Positions 17,281-24,891 of a DNA stretch of 64,000 bases are shown here, one piece after another (position 1 is the stretch's first letter; every line of letters begins with the position of its first letter). The position numbers were made by a program, and so were the translations under genes. Under the pieces are notes generated by a model. It searched no databases and was not told the DNA's origin. It saw nothing but the letters and a program-made list of their open reading frames with translations. Source of the stretch: CALMFG01 sp963666035 (GTDB lineage: Bacteria > Bacillota > Clostridia > Christensenellales > CALMFG01); assembly GCA_963666035.2 (NCBI GenBank), contig CAXXJI010000004.1, positions 196,984 through 260,983 on the forward strand, read 5' to 3'.

Positions 17281-17844
17281 ATGGTAACAGCAGGAGATTT
17301 TAAAAAGGGGCTGACGATAGAGATTGACGGCGCGGTATGGGTCATCGTGGATTTTCAGCATGTTAAACCCGGCAAAGGCGCGGCGTTTGTACGCAGCAAA
17401 ATTAAAAACGTGGTGACTGGCAGCGTGTTGGAAAAAACCTATAATCCGACCGAAAAGTTCCCCAAGGCGCATGTGGAAAAAAAGGACATGCAGTACCTTT
17501 ACAGCGACGGAGAACTCTACTATTTTATGGATAATGAAACTTTTGAGCAGATTCCGCTGGCGCAGGATTTGGTTGCGGATGCACTGCCATACATTAAAGA
17601 AAACATGAACGTGTCTATTAAGTTTTTTAAAGGACAGGCGTTTGTGGTGGAACCGCCCAACTTTGTAGAACTGGAGATCACCGATACCGAACCTGGATTT
17701 AAGGGCGATACGGCCACAGCGGGGAATAAACCAGCGATTTTGGAAACCGGCGCAAAGATTATGGTGCCGCTTTTCATCTCAACAGGTGATGTGATTCGCG
17801 TGGACACCCGTTCGGGCGAATATATGGAACGTGTCAACAAATAA
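17281..17844 (+). CDS. efp: Elongation factor P
   Basis: EF-P relieves ribosome stalling at consecutive prolines. Three beta domains are evident: the KOW-like N-terminal domain with the exposed loop KPGKGAAFV, whose Lys32 is the modified residue in many bacteria, a central OB domain, and the C-terminal domain ending with FISTGDVIRVDTRSGEYMERV. Length is 187 residues. AAGGAGTT stands in front of the ATG. No modification enzyme (EpmA or YmfI type) is visible here. A terminator follows the gene. Confidence 0.96.
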   Translation: MVTAGDFKKGLTIEIDGAVWVIVDFQHVKPGKGAAFVRSKIKNVVTGSVLEKTYNPTEKFPKAHVEKKDMQYLYSDGELYYFMDNETFEQIPLAQDLVADALPYIKENMNVSIKFFKGQAFVVEPPNFVELEITDTEPGFKGDTATAGNKPAILETGAKIMVPLFISTGDVIRVDTRSGEYMERVNK

Positions 17845-17863
17845 ACGGATGAAAACAGATATG

Positions 17864-17894
17864 AAGCATTCGTAAAAACGGATGCTTTTTTATT
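17864..17894 (+). terminator. Rho-independent terminator after efp
   Basis: Stem AAGCATTCGT (17864-17873) with ACGGATGCTT (17878-17887), loop AAAA, then TTTTTATT. Confidence 0.85.
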
Positions 17895-17921
17895 GTCTTT
17901 ATGGAAAAGGTTTAATATAAT
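17893..17921 (+). promoter_or_regulatory. Promoter of the NlpC/CHAP-like gene, short or no leader
   Basis: TTGTCT (17893-17898), 17-base spacer, TATAAT (17916-17921). The ATG at 17931 is only nine bases past the -10 box, so the message is leaderless or nearly so. There is no ribosome site. Confidence 0.65.
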
Positions 17922-17930
17922 TTTTTTAAG

Positions 17931-18692
17931 ATGAGAAAACCATATGAGTATGATTATAATAAAAACGAACGGCGGGCATGGCTGACCGGTGCAGGAATAG
18001 TGCTTTTGGTCGCTATGGTTGTACTTTGCTTTTATTTGTTTATTTATGAGCCGCCGACCGAAATATTTGTAGCGCCGAACACCGATGAAAACCCGTCATG
18101 GGTGCTGGAAGATTTCACTCAGCCGCTGGAAGCTCCAATCACGAATATGCGCGAAGAACGCAGTGCCATCGAATATTACAACATTTTGGCCGAGTTTCGT
18201 GTGGAAACAGCCCTCCGGTATCGTCCGGCGGAAGGGAAATCATATTGCAATATCTACGCCTGGGACGTCGCCAACGCCATGGATATTAAACTGCCGCATT
18301 ATCTAACGAAGGATATGAGATTGGCAGATAAGGATGCATATTATTATACCGCATCGGCAAATGTGTATGCCTGTTTCTTGGAAGTGCGCGGCCTGGAATA
18401 TGGTTGGAAAACGGTAACCGCAAAAGAAGCGCAGGAGAGAGCTAATTTGGGATATATGACCATTGGTGTTTGGAAAAACCCGAATGCCGCAACGGATGAA
18501 AACGGGGTGTGCGCCCATTATCCGTCGGGGCATATCATGTTGATCCGCCCCCAGCCGACGGGTTCAGTATACCGCACGTTTAAAGGACCATATATTGCGC
18601 AGGCAGGGTCTTTTAACACGATAAACGCAAATGTCAGCGATGTTTTTAATGCCATAAGGCGCAGTCAGGTGGTCTATTATACGCACGATTAG
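17931..18692 (+). CDS. Membrane-anchored NlpC/CHAP-like cysteine hydrolase (putative)
   Basis: A 253-residue protein with a basic cytoplasmic start, one membrane helix at about 17-38 (AWLTGAGIVLLVAMVVLCF) and an outside domain. The domain has a candidate papain-like triad: Cys106 in SYCNIYAWDVANAM, His201 in PSGHIMLIRP and Gln224 in YIAQAGSFN, with EYGW and KEAQERANLG blocks between. This order (CN-x-x-x-x-D, then GH, then AQAG) resembles phage and bacterial cell-wall amidases of the NlpC/P60-CHAP superfamily. A role in peptidoglycan cleavage is inferred. No named family is claimed. It lies between efp and rpsO with its own promoter. Confidence 0.6.
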   Translation: MRKPYEYDYNKNERRAWLTGAGIVLLVAMVVLCFYLFIYEPPTEIFVAPNTDENPSWVLEDFTQPLEAPITNMREERSAIEYYNILAEFRVETALRYRPAEGKSYCNIYAWDVANAMDIKLPHYLTKDMRLADKDAYYYTASANVYACFLEVRGLEYGWKTVTAKEAQERANLGYMTIGVWKNPNAATDENGVCAHYPSGHIMLIRPQPTGSVYRTFKGPYIAQAGSFNTINANVSDVFNAIRRSQVVYYTHD

Positions 18693-18707
18693 CAGCCAAA
18701 ATAATGG

Positions 18708-18736
18708 TTTACATCTTTGTATGCGTATGATAATAT
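18708..18736 (+). promoter_or_regulatory. rpsO promoter
   Basis: TTTACA (18708-18713), 17-base spacer, TAATAT (18731-18736), leaving a leader of about 85 bases that carries a long hairpin. Confidence 0.65.
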
Positions 18737-18752
18737 AACCTTTGTGATTCAA

Positions 18753-18799
18753 CCGTAGACGATGTTTATCGAAACTCCGACGATATACGTTGTTTACGG
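18753..18799 (+). promoter_or_regulatory. Hairpin in the rpsO leader, candidate S15 autoregulatory element
   Basis: Arms 18753-18771 and 18781-18799 form a 19-bp stem (three G-U pairs, one mismatch) around a nine-base loop. It ends 14 bases before the GGAGG of rpsO and has no T-run, so it is not a terminator. Ribosomal protein S15 represses its own translation through leader structures in several bacteria; that role is inferred here. Confidence 0.55.
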
Positions 18800-18827
18800 G
18801 GTTTAAAAATTTTTGGAGGAAACAATT

Positions 18828-19091
18828 ATGGAAAAAGAAAAAAAGACCGGTATTATCGGTGATTATGCGTTGCATGAAGGCGACACAGGTTCACCGGAAG
18901 TGCAGATTGCGCTATTGACCGAGCGCATCAATCACTTAAACGAGCATCTGCAAACCAACAAGAAAGACCACCATTCCAGACGCGGTCTTCTCAAGATGGT
19001 AGGTAAAAGACGGGGCTTGCTTAATTATCTAAAGTCCAAGGATATCGAAAGATACAGAGCGATTATCGAGAGATTAGGATTAAGAAAATAA
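18828..19091 (+). CDS. rpsO: 30S ribosomal protein S15
   Basis: S15 binds 16S rRNA at a three-way junction early in small-subunit assembly. The protein is 87 residues and shows the family's DYALHEGDTGSPEVQ, LTERINHLNEHL, KDHHSRRGLLKMVGKRR and YLKSKDIERY blocks without gaps. The ATG at 18828 follows GGAGGAAAC; a TTG 15 bases earlier is inside that ribosome site and is rejected. As in most Bacillota, pnp follows, here after a hairpin that may limit read-through. Confidence 0.97.
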   Translation: MEKEKKTGIIGDYALHEGDTGSPEVQIALLTERINHLNEHLQTNKKDHHSRRGLLKMVGKRRGLLNYLKSKDIERYRAIIERLGLRK

Positions 19092-19099
19092 TTTTTGAT

Positions 19100-19132
19100 G
19101 GGCGGGGAAATCTTTTTCCGCCCTGTTTTATT
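19100..19132 (+). terminator. Hairpin terminator between rpsO and pnp
   Basis: GGGCGG (19100-19105) pairs with CCGCCC (19118-19123), extended by weaker pairs, and is followed by TGTTTTATT. It could attenuate rather than fully stop transcription into pnp. Confidence 0.65.
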
Positions 19133-19220
19133 CATTAGCCCATAAAAGAAAATAATATTTGGGCGGGCTTGCTTTACGGTGAGAAAAAAGCAGGTTGGTA
19201 TGAGGACGAGGAGGAAATGA

Positions 19221-21437
19221 ATGATTAACAACAATGTATTTGAGACAGAATTCGGGGGTCGTAAACTGATTGTCGAATCAGGGAAATACGCGATGCAGAC
19301 CAATGGCACGTGTGTGGTGAAATGCGGCGATACGCAAGTGATGGTCAACGTCACTTCCAGCAAAGAACCGAGGGAAGGAACAGACTTTTTCCCGTTGAGC
19401 GTTGAGTTTCAGGAGAAGATGTATTCGGTCGGTAAGATTCCCGGTGGATTTTTAAAGCGTGAGGGTCGTCCGAGCGACCAGGCTATTCTGGCCTGCCGCC
19501 TGATTGACCGCCCGATACGTCCGTTGTTCCCCAAAGGCTTTTATAACGAAGTACAGGTGGTGGCGACGGTCTTGTCCGTTGAGCATGATATCCCGCCGAT
19601 TGTTTATGCCATGATTGGGTCTTCAGTGGCGCTTAGTATATCGGATCTGCCGTTTATGGGACCGACTGGTACGGTTTCAGTCGGGATGGTGGACGGCGAG
19701 TATATCGTCAACCCGAACTTAGAGCAACGCGAAGCATCAGTGCTGGATCTAACCGTTTCAGGCACCAAGGATGCTGTGATGATGGTGGAAGCGGGCGCAA
19801 ACGAAGTGACCGAAGACGTCATGCTCGGCGCGATTCTTCTGGCACATGAAGAGATTAAGAAGATTGTTGCGTTTATCGAAGATATTCAAGCAAAAATCGG
19901 CAAGCCTAAAGTGGAACCGATCGTTTATAAGCCGGATGCTGAGATTGAAGAAAAAGTCAAAGCATTCGCTGCAGAAAAAGTAGTATGGAGTATGGACACA
20001 TTTGACCGCAATGAACGCGAAGAGAGGCAGGATCAGGTCAAAAAAGAAACCATCGAGCACTTTGAAGCAGAATATGAAGGCAGTGCGGTGGACGTGGATA
20101 ACGTGCTGTACGGCATGACCAAAAAGGTGATGCGAGAAAAGATATTGAACGACGGTGTGCGTCCGGACGGCAGAAAGACCGACGAAATCCGCCCGATTTG
20201 GTGCGAAGTCGGCGTTTTGCCGAGAACGCACGGTACCGGTGTTTTCACACGCGGGTTGACTCAGGCAATGACCATCACGACGCTGGCGCCCTTGGCTGAA
20301 GGCCAGAAGATTGACGGTATCAGCGAGATGGTGTTTAAACGCTATATGCATGCTTATAACTTCCCGCCGTATTCCACAGGCGAGGCCAGAATGATGCGCT
20401 CCACCTCCCGCCGCGAAATCGGCCATGGTGCGCTCTCCGAACGTTCGATTGCGCCGGTACTGCCGAGCGAAGAAGAGTTCCCTTACGCGATACGTACGGT
20501 GGCTGAAATTCTTTCTTCCAATGGTTCTACCTCGCAGGCTTCGGTTTGTTCTTCAACACTGTCGTTGATGGACGCGGGCGTGCCGATTAAAGCGCCGGTT
20601 GCGGGTATTGCCATGGGCCTGATCAAGGACGAGGATAACGACCGTTTGTCCATTCTTTCGGACATCCAGGGCTTGGAAGATTTCCTCGGCGATATGGACT
20701 TTAAAGTCGCGGGTACTGCAAACGGTATCACCGCGATTCAAATGGATATTAAAATCAAAGGCATCGGAGAAGCAATTTTGAAGCAGGCGCTGGAACAGGC
20801 GCGCTTAGGAAGGCTGCATATTTTGGGCAAGATGTTGGAGGTTTTGGACAAACCGCGTGAAGTGATCAGCGAATATGCGCCCAAGATCATCCAATTCTCA
20901 ATCGATCCGGAGAAAATCCGTGATGTTATCGGTACCGGCGGAAAGACGATCAATAAGATCATTGACGAAACCGGCGTTAAGATTGATATCGAAGACGACG
21001 GCCGTGTATTTATTGCTACGCCCGATTCTGCCGCCGCAGATAAAGCAAGAAAGATCATCGAAGCGATTGTCAAAGAAATCGAAGTCGGTGAAGAATATGA
21101 AGGCAAAGTGGTTCGTATTATGGACTTTGGTGCATTTGTCGAGCTCGCTCCCGGCAAAGACGGACTGCTTCACATCTCAAAACTGGCACATGAACACGTC
21201 AAAAAAGTTGAGGATGTAGTCAACATCGGCGATACTGTACCGGTTAAGGTTCAGGAAATCGACCGTCAGGGTCGCGTGAACCTCATCAGAACTGACTTGG
21301 GACCAAGACCGCCGAGAGATGATAAAGGCGGTTCCAGCGACGCTCCGGCAAGAAGCCACGATCGTGACAACAACCGGACGTCTGGTTATAAACCAAGACA
21401 AAGAACACAAAAGAAATTTGATAAACCCAAAAGCTGA
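19221..21437 (+). CDS. pnp: Polyribonucleotide nucleotidyltransferase
   Basis: PNPase degrades RNA from the 3' end using phosphate and can also add tails; it is a trimeric component of RNA turnover. Two RNase PH-like domains fill about 1-540 (FFPLSVEFQEKMYSVGKIPGG, then FTRGLTQAMT and SDIQGLEDFLGDMDFKVAG), followed by a KH domain (IRDVIGTGGKTINKII) and an S1 domain (GKVVRIMDFGAFVELAPG). The 738-residue length is normal. After S1 there is a basic, disordered tail (RPPRDD to KKFDKPKS) that may bind RNA. GAGGAGGAA precedes the ATG at 19221. Confidence 0.97.
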   Translation: MINNNVFETEFGGRKLIVESGKYAMQTNGTCVVKCGDTQVMVNVTSSKEPREGTDFFPLSVEFQEKMYSVGKIPGGFLKREGRPSDQAILACRLIDRPIRPLFPKGFYNEVQVVATVLSVEHDIPPIVYAMIGSSVALSISDLPFMGPTGTVSVGMVDGEYIVNPNLEQREASVLDLTVSGTKDAVMMVEAGANEVTEDVMLGAILLAHEEIKKIVAFIEDIQAKIGKPKVEPIVYKPDAEIEEKVKAFAAEKVVWSMDTFDRNEREERQDQVKKETIEHFEAEYEGSAVDVDNVLYGMTKKVMREKILNDGVRPDGRKTDEIRPIWCEVGVLPRTHGTGVFTRGLTQAMTITTLAPLAEGQKIDGISEMVFKRYMHAYNFPPYSTGEARMMRSTSRREIGHGALSERSIAPVLPSEEEFPYAIRTVAEILSSNGSTSQASVCSSTLSLMDAGVPIKAPVAGIAMGLIKDEDNDRLSILSDIQGLEDFLGDMDFKVAGTANGITAIQMDIKIKGIGEAILKQALEQARLGRLHILGKMLEVLDKPREVISEYAPKIIQFSIDPEKIRDVIGTGGKTINKIIDETGVKIDIEDDGRVFIATPDSAAADKARKIIEAIVKEIEVGEEYEGKVVRIMDFGAFVELAPGKDGLLHISKLAHEHVKKVEDVVNIGDTVPVKVQEIDRQGRVNLIRTDLGPRPPRDDKGGSSDAPARSHDRDNNRTSGYKPRQRTQKKFDKPKS

Positions 21438-21444
21438 CTAAAAA

Positions 21445-21470
21445 AGGCCGGATAATCCGGTCTTTTTTTT
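21445..21470. terminator. Bidirectional terminator between pnp and the methyltransferase gene
   Basis: GGCCGGA-TAA-TCCGGTC is followed by eight Ts on the plus strand and preceded by six As, giving a T-run on the minus strand too. It serves both convergent genes. Confidence 0.85.
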
Positions 21471-21484
21471 GTAGTATAAATAGA

Positions 21485-23026
21485 TTATCGTGTGCGTTTA
21501 ATAATAAAAAGTGTGGGGTAAAGGCCACCGGCCTCAAACAGGATTTCGTCAATCAGCGTAAAGCTCATATCGCCTTTCAACAGGTTTCGTAAAAAAGCCT
21601 TCTGATTAGTATAAAGAAAAGCATATCCTTCAGTTTTCAGAAGTGATTTAAGTTGTTTAACAAAACCAGTATACAGCGCTTCGTTGCTTTTGGTGTCCGA
21701 AACACGCCGTCCAAAAGGCATATTGGCAATGACTTCATCAAATGCCTGATTTAAATCCGCGCTTAAAATATCACTGACTAATAAAGCAACCGGAATATCC
21801 TCATGCAGGAAATTTGTTTTGGCTTTATATATCGCGTCCTTTTTAATATCCACACCAACAACCTCTTCACAGGGCAGAATCATATCCCGCTCATACAAAA
21901 GGGTTCCAACACCGCAAAACGGGTCTAAAACGGTTGCGTCGTCGGTTAAGTATGGACGAATGGTGCGCATAATATTAGCCGCAATGACAGGATGGATGGA
22001 CGCCGGCAGAGTTTGTTTGCGGTAAGCAAAACGGGTATCCAGATTAGGAAGACACATATACGCCTGCACAGTGTTTTTTTGGAACATTAATCTGAGTTCC
22101 AGCTGATAGTTTGAAGGGCTGGACGAAAACTGGGTGTCATGAAGATTCTCAACCAACATTTTCATCGCTGCACTTTTATCTGCCGGATTTAGATATCTTA
22201 AGTCAAATCGAATCTGATATGCGTCAATTCCAATCAGTACATCAATACGCTTTAAAATGGCATCAAGATACGCATGCTTTGCATCTTGATTATAAGTGCC
22301 AAGATCGATGAGCGCCTCAAAAAAACATCGAAACGCAAAAACGTTTGTGTATTTTTCGGGGGAGACGACCAGCGCACTTTTATGTGATGTACTCTCAGAA
22401 AACGGTACGCCCGCTTCGGTGAGCTCTTGTTTCAGCGCATTCGGGGTTTCAGTCGGATAGGTCAAAAGCACAGGAGTACCCTGCAATATGATTTCATTAA
22501 TACTTTCCGGTTTTTTTAGGCTGGAAAGCGCCTTTTGCAAAGCCTGCACCTCTTTAACACGGTGCTTTTCCTCGGTGGATTTAAGCTGATATGTACTTAA
22601 ATAGTCATAAGCATCACGAGAATAATCGGTATACCCGAGCGCTAAAATCAAAGATTCCAGCACGAATTCGGTTTCTTCAGCCTCTAACGCGAAAACCAGA
22701 ACCGATGCGTAGCGTTTATTGTTAGCTGAACCCATCAGTTTTGCAATACTTTTTCGTAGTTTCGGGTCTTCACTTACCAAAAGCTGTTTGGCAAAGGCGG
22801 GGGAAAGGGTATTAAAAATTTGGCGCTTGAATTTTTCTTTGTTTGATATGTCACATAGTACCGCCGCCGCGTTACGCTGGTCGGTTTTTTCGGATTTGTC
22901 ACTGGAAAGGACAAAAAACAGTGACTCGATAACTTGCTTTTGCGCAAGGATCTCCGTCAGTCGAGTTTTCTTCTCGTTGTTTGGCAGAGCGGCATAGCCC
23001 TGAATGAAAGGCAGGATATTAGGCAT
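21485..23026 (-). CDS. HEAT-like repeat protein fused to an RlmL/Trm14-like RNA methyltransferase
   Basis: A 513-residue protein in two parts. Residues 1 to about 150 are leucine- and alanine-rich helical pairs resembling HEAT repeats (AAAVLCDISNKEKF, VFALEAEETEFVLESLILALGYTD). The C-terminal part is a class I methyltransferase of the UPF0020 group: motif I DPFCGVGT at 368-375, motif II VVGVDIKKDA and the catalytic-type NMPF at 435-438, where relatives have NPPY or NPPF. The middle (about 180-340) may be a diverged THUMP-like RNA-binding region. Guanine N2 or similar methylation of RNA is likely, but the target is unknown. It follows the MurG homologue directly, with no gap. Confidence 0.75.
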   Translation of the reverse strand: MPNILPFIQGYAALPNNEKKTRLTEILAQKQVIESLFFVLSSDKSEKTDQRNAAAVLCDISNKEKFKRQIFNTLSPAFAKQLLVSEDPKLRKSIAKLMGSANNKRYASVLVFALEAEETEFVLESLILALGYTDYSRDAYDYLSTYQLKSTEEKHRVKEVQALQKALSSLKKPESINEIILQGTPVLLTYPTETPNALKQELTEAGVPFSESTSHKSALVVSPEKYTNVFAFRCFFEALIDLGTYNQDAKHAYLDAILKRIDVLIGIDAYQIRFDLRYLNPADKSAAMKMLVENLHDTQFSSSPSNYQLELRLMFQKNTVQAYMCLPNLDTRFAYRKQTLPASIHPVIAANIMRTIRPYLTDDATVLDPFCGVGTLLYERDMILPCEEVVGVDIKKDAIYKAKTNFLHEDIPVALLVSDILSADLNQAFDEVIANMPFGRRVSDTKSNEALYTGFVKQLKSLLKTEGYAFLYTNQKAFLRNLLKGDMSFTLIDEILFEAGGLYPTLFIIKRTR

Positions 23027-24100
23027 TTAATTTCTAATCACCGAATAGATGGTATTCAAGATATGCTCATTGGCTTCAATCGCATGGGATTTTTCCATCT
23101 CAATGCGGTATTGGTCACGGTTTTCATATAACATTAAAAGATGTTTAATCAGCGTATCCGGCGTTAAACTCTCCTGATACAATAAATCCGACCAACCGTG
23201 CTGATGAAAATGCTCTGCATTTAAAATCTGATCGCCCCGGCTGGCTGACCTTGGCAAAGGCACCAAAAGCGCAGGCAGATTCATCGCTAAGAGTTCAAAT
23301 ATTGCATTGGCTCCCGCTCGGGATAGGATAATATCCGATAATGCAAACAAATCTTTTAATTCTTCTTCAACAAAACCAAACGCTTTATAGCCTTTTTTAT
23401 CGTCCAATTCGGGCTTAAGGTTATTCTTACCGCGCAAATGGACGATGTTGAAGGTCTCTAAAAGGGTATCCAGCGCCGCGTCAATGGCGTCGTTGATCGC
23501 CACTGCGCCTTGCGATCCGCACATAATCATCAAAACCGGTTTATTTGTTTTAAAACCGCAAATCGTTTTTCCATTTTCCGCATCGCCTGTGAGCAGTTCT
23601 TTTCTGACCGGTGTTCCGGTATAGATCGCTTCTTTTTTCTTAATATGGGCGATGGTCGGCTCAAAAGAAACACACACTTTGTTGCACCGCGGAATCGCAA
23701 TGCGATTGGCAAGTCCGGGCGTAATATCCGATTCATGTAAAACCACGGGGATTCTGAGCAGTCTGGCCGCAAAAACAACTGGAACGGAAACATACCCCCC
23801 CTTGGAAAAGACCACTTTGGGTTTGAGTTTAATTAAGATTTTAATCGACTGTAAAAAGCCATAGATCACCTTGACAGGATCTTTAACATTTTGCCATGAA
23901 AGATAACGTCTTAGTTTCCCGGCTTTAATGGTGTGGTAATGGGTCGGCTTTAAAAACGGGTTGACCAGCCAATGTTCCATACCGTCGTATGTTCCGATAT
24001 AATGTATTTCAAAGTCTTTTTTTAAATCCGGTATCAGCGCGATATTCGGCATCACATGTCCTGCGGTGCCGCCGCCGGTTAAAACGATATTGTGCTTCAT
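23027..24100 (-). CDS. murG: MurG-family UDP-GlcNAc transferase
   Basis: MurG adds N-acetylglucosamine to lipid I to form lipid II at the inner face of the membrane. The glycine-rich loop TGGGTAGHVMPNIAL opens the protein, and VFSKGGYVSVPVVFAA, VLHESDITPGLANR, MCGSQGAVAIND and LSRAGANAIFELLA are all present, with 357 residues in total. It is not in a division and cell wall cluster; its downstream partner is a methyltransferase gene starting on the next base. It may be the only murG or a second copy specialised for another glycan; the window cannot decide. An extended -10 promoter lies upstream. Confidence 0.9.
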   Translation of the reverse strand: MKHNIVLTGGGTAGHVMPNIALIPDLKKDFEIHYIGTYDGMEHWLVNPFLKPTHYHTIKAGKLRRYLSWQNVKDPVKVIYGFLQSIKILIKLKPKVVFSKGGYVSVPVVFAARLLRIPVVLHESDITPGLANRIAIPRCNKVCVSFEPTIAHIKKKEAIYTGTPVRKELLTGDAENGKTICGFKTNKPVLMIMCGSQGAVAINDAIDAALDTLLETFNIVHLRGKNNLKPELDDKKGYKAFGFVEEELKDLFALSDIILSRAGANAIFELLAMNLPALLVPLPRSASRGDQILNAEHFHQHGWSDLLYQESLTPDTLIKHLLMLYENRDQYRIEMEKSHAIEANEHILNTIYSVIRN

Positions 24101-24206
24101 ACTTTACCCCTATATTTGCGTCCCAAACATTCTATCACAATTTCATAAAAAAAGCTTAAAATGTTATGCATGATTGAAGGACGTATCTTTTGATACAAAC
24201 GTAGCC

Positions 24207-24234
24207 ATTATAGCACAACCGATTCATTTTGAAA
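24207..24234 (-). promoter_or_regulatory. murG promoter with extended -10
   Basis: Minus strand TTTCAA (24229-24234), 16-base spacer, TATAAT (24207-24212) preceded by TTGTGC, an extended -10. The leader of about 100 bases contains GTATC-AAAA-GATAC. Confidence 0.6.
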
Positions 24235-24267
24235 CCCTAAATATTGTGTTTTTAAAGATTTAAAAGG

Positions 24268-24296
24268 TTGAATTAACCACAAAAATTATATAGAAT
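24268..24296 (+). promoter_or_regulatory. Promoter of the ECF S component-mutS operon
   Basis: TTGAAT (24268-24273), 17-base spacer, TAGAAT (24291-24296), about 48 bases of leader. No riboswitch-like structure was recognised in the leader. Confidence 0.55.
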
Positions 24297-24350
24297 AATC
24301 TAATGACGAATTTATACTTTATTTATACTATTTAAGGAGAAGAGAAGAGT

Positions 24351-24860
24351 ATGGATGAGAAGAGAAACACATTAAGGCAAATTGTTCTGGCAGGAATCTT
24401 TGCGGCGCTGGTTTTTGTCATCACTTTTTTTGTAAAAATACCGGTCCCACAGATTTCAAGAGGAGCGTATATAAACCTTGGCGATACAGCTATTTATATC
24501 GTCGCTTCATTAATTAATCCCGTATATGCGATGTTTGCGGCGGGCTTCGGTTCGGCATTGGCCGATGTAGCCTACGGCGGCGGCATCTATATCCCGGCGA
24601 CACTGGTCATCAAAGGACTTATGGGATTTGTCGCGGCCCATATCGCGAAGCATGGCAATTTTGCCGTATATATCATTTCGTGTTTGGCGGCGGGCCTCAT
24701 CATGGTGGTCGGTTACGGATTATTCGAAGCGGCGGCGTTCGGCATCGCTGTGGCGATTGCATCTGTAACGTACAATCTTTTGCAGTTCGCAGGCGGCGTC
24801 ATTCTGGCATTACCGTTCTATGCGGTTTTGCCGAGGATCAAGAAAGCCGGGAAACTATAG
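24351..24860 (+). CDS. ECF transporter substrate-binding (S) component
   Basis: A 169-residue membrane protein of the energy-coupling factor S-component type, which binds a vitamin or precursor and uses a shared EcfAA'T module for import. Five to six helices are evident, beginning LRQIVLAGIFAALVFVITFFV, and the pattern VPQISRGAYINLGDTAIYIVA, FGSALADVAYGG and IPATLVIKGLMGFVAA is typical of the PF07155-like group. The substrate is unknown: neither a riboswitch nor a metabolic neighbour points to one. The EcfA and EcfT genes are not here. mutS starts 32 bases downstream. The ribosome site is AAGGAG at 24333. Confidence 0.85.
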   Translation: MDEKRNTLRQIVLAGIFAALVFVITFFVKIPVPQISRGAYINLGDTAIYIVASLINPVYAMFAAGFGSALADVAYGGGIYIPATLVIKGLMGFVAAHIAKHGNFAVYIISCLAAGLIMVVGYGLFEAAAFGIAVAIASVTYNLLQFAGGVILALPFYAVLPRIKKAGKL

Positions 24861-24891
24861 AAATTTATTTCTTCTTCAATAAAGGATAGCA

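Noticed and set aside
19092..19220. Extra small gene between rpsO and pnp
   Set aside because: The stretch is a hairpin and the pnp leader; no ORF has a start with a ribosome site.
24101..24350. Possible riboswitch before the ECF S component
   Set aside because: The leader after the promoter is about 48 bases and shows no recognised preQ1, TPP, folate or FMN pattern.
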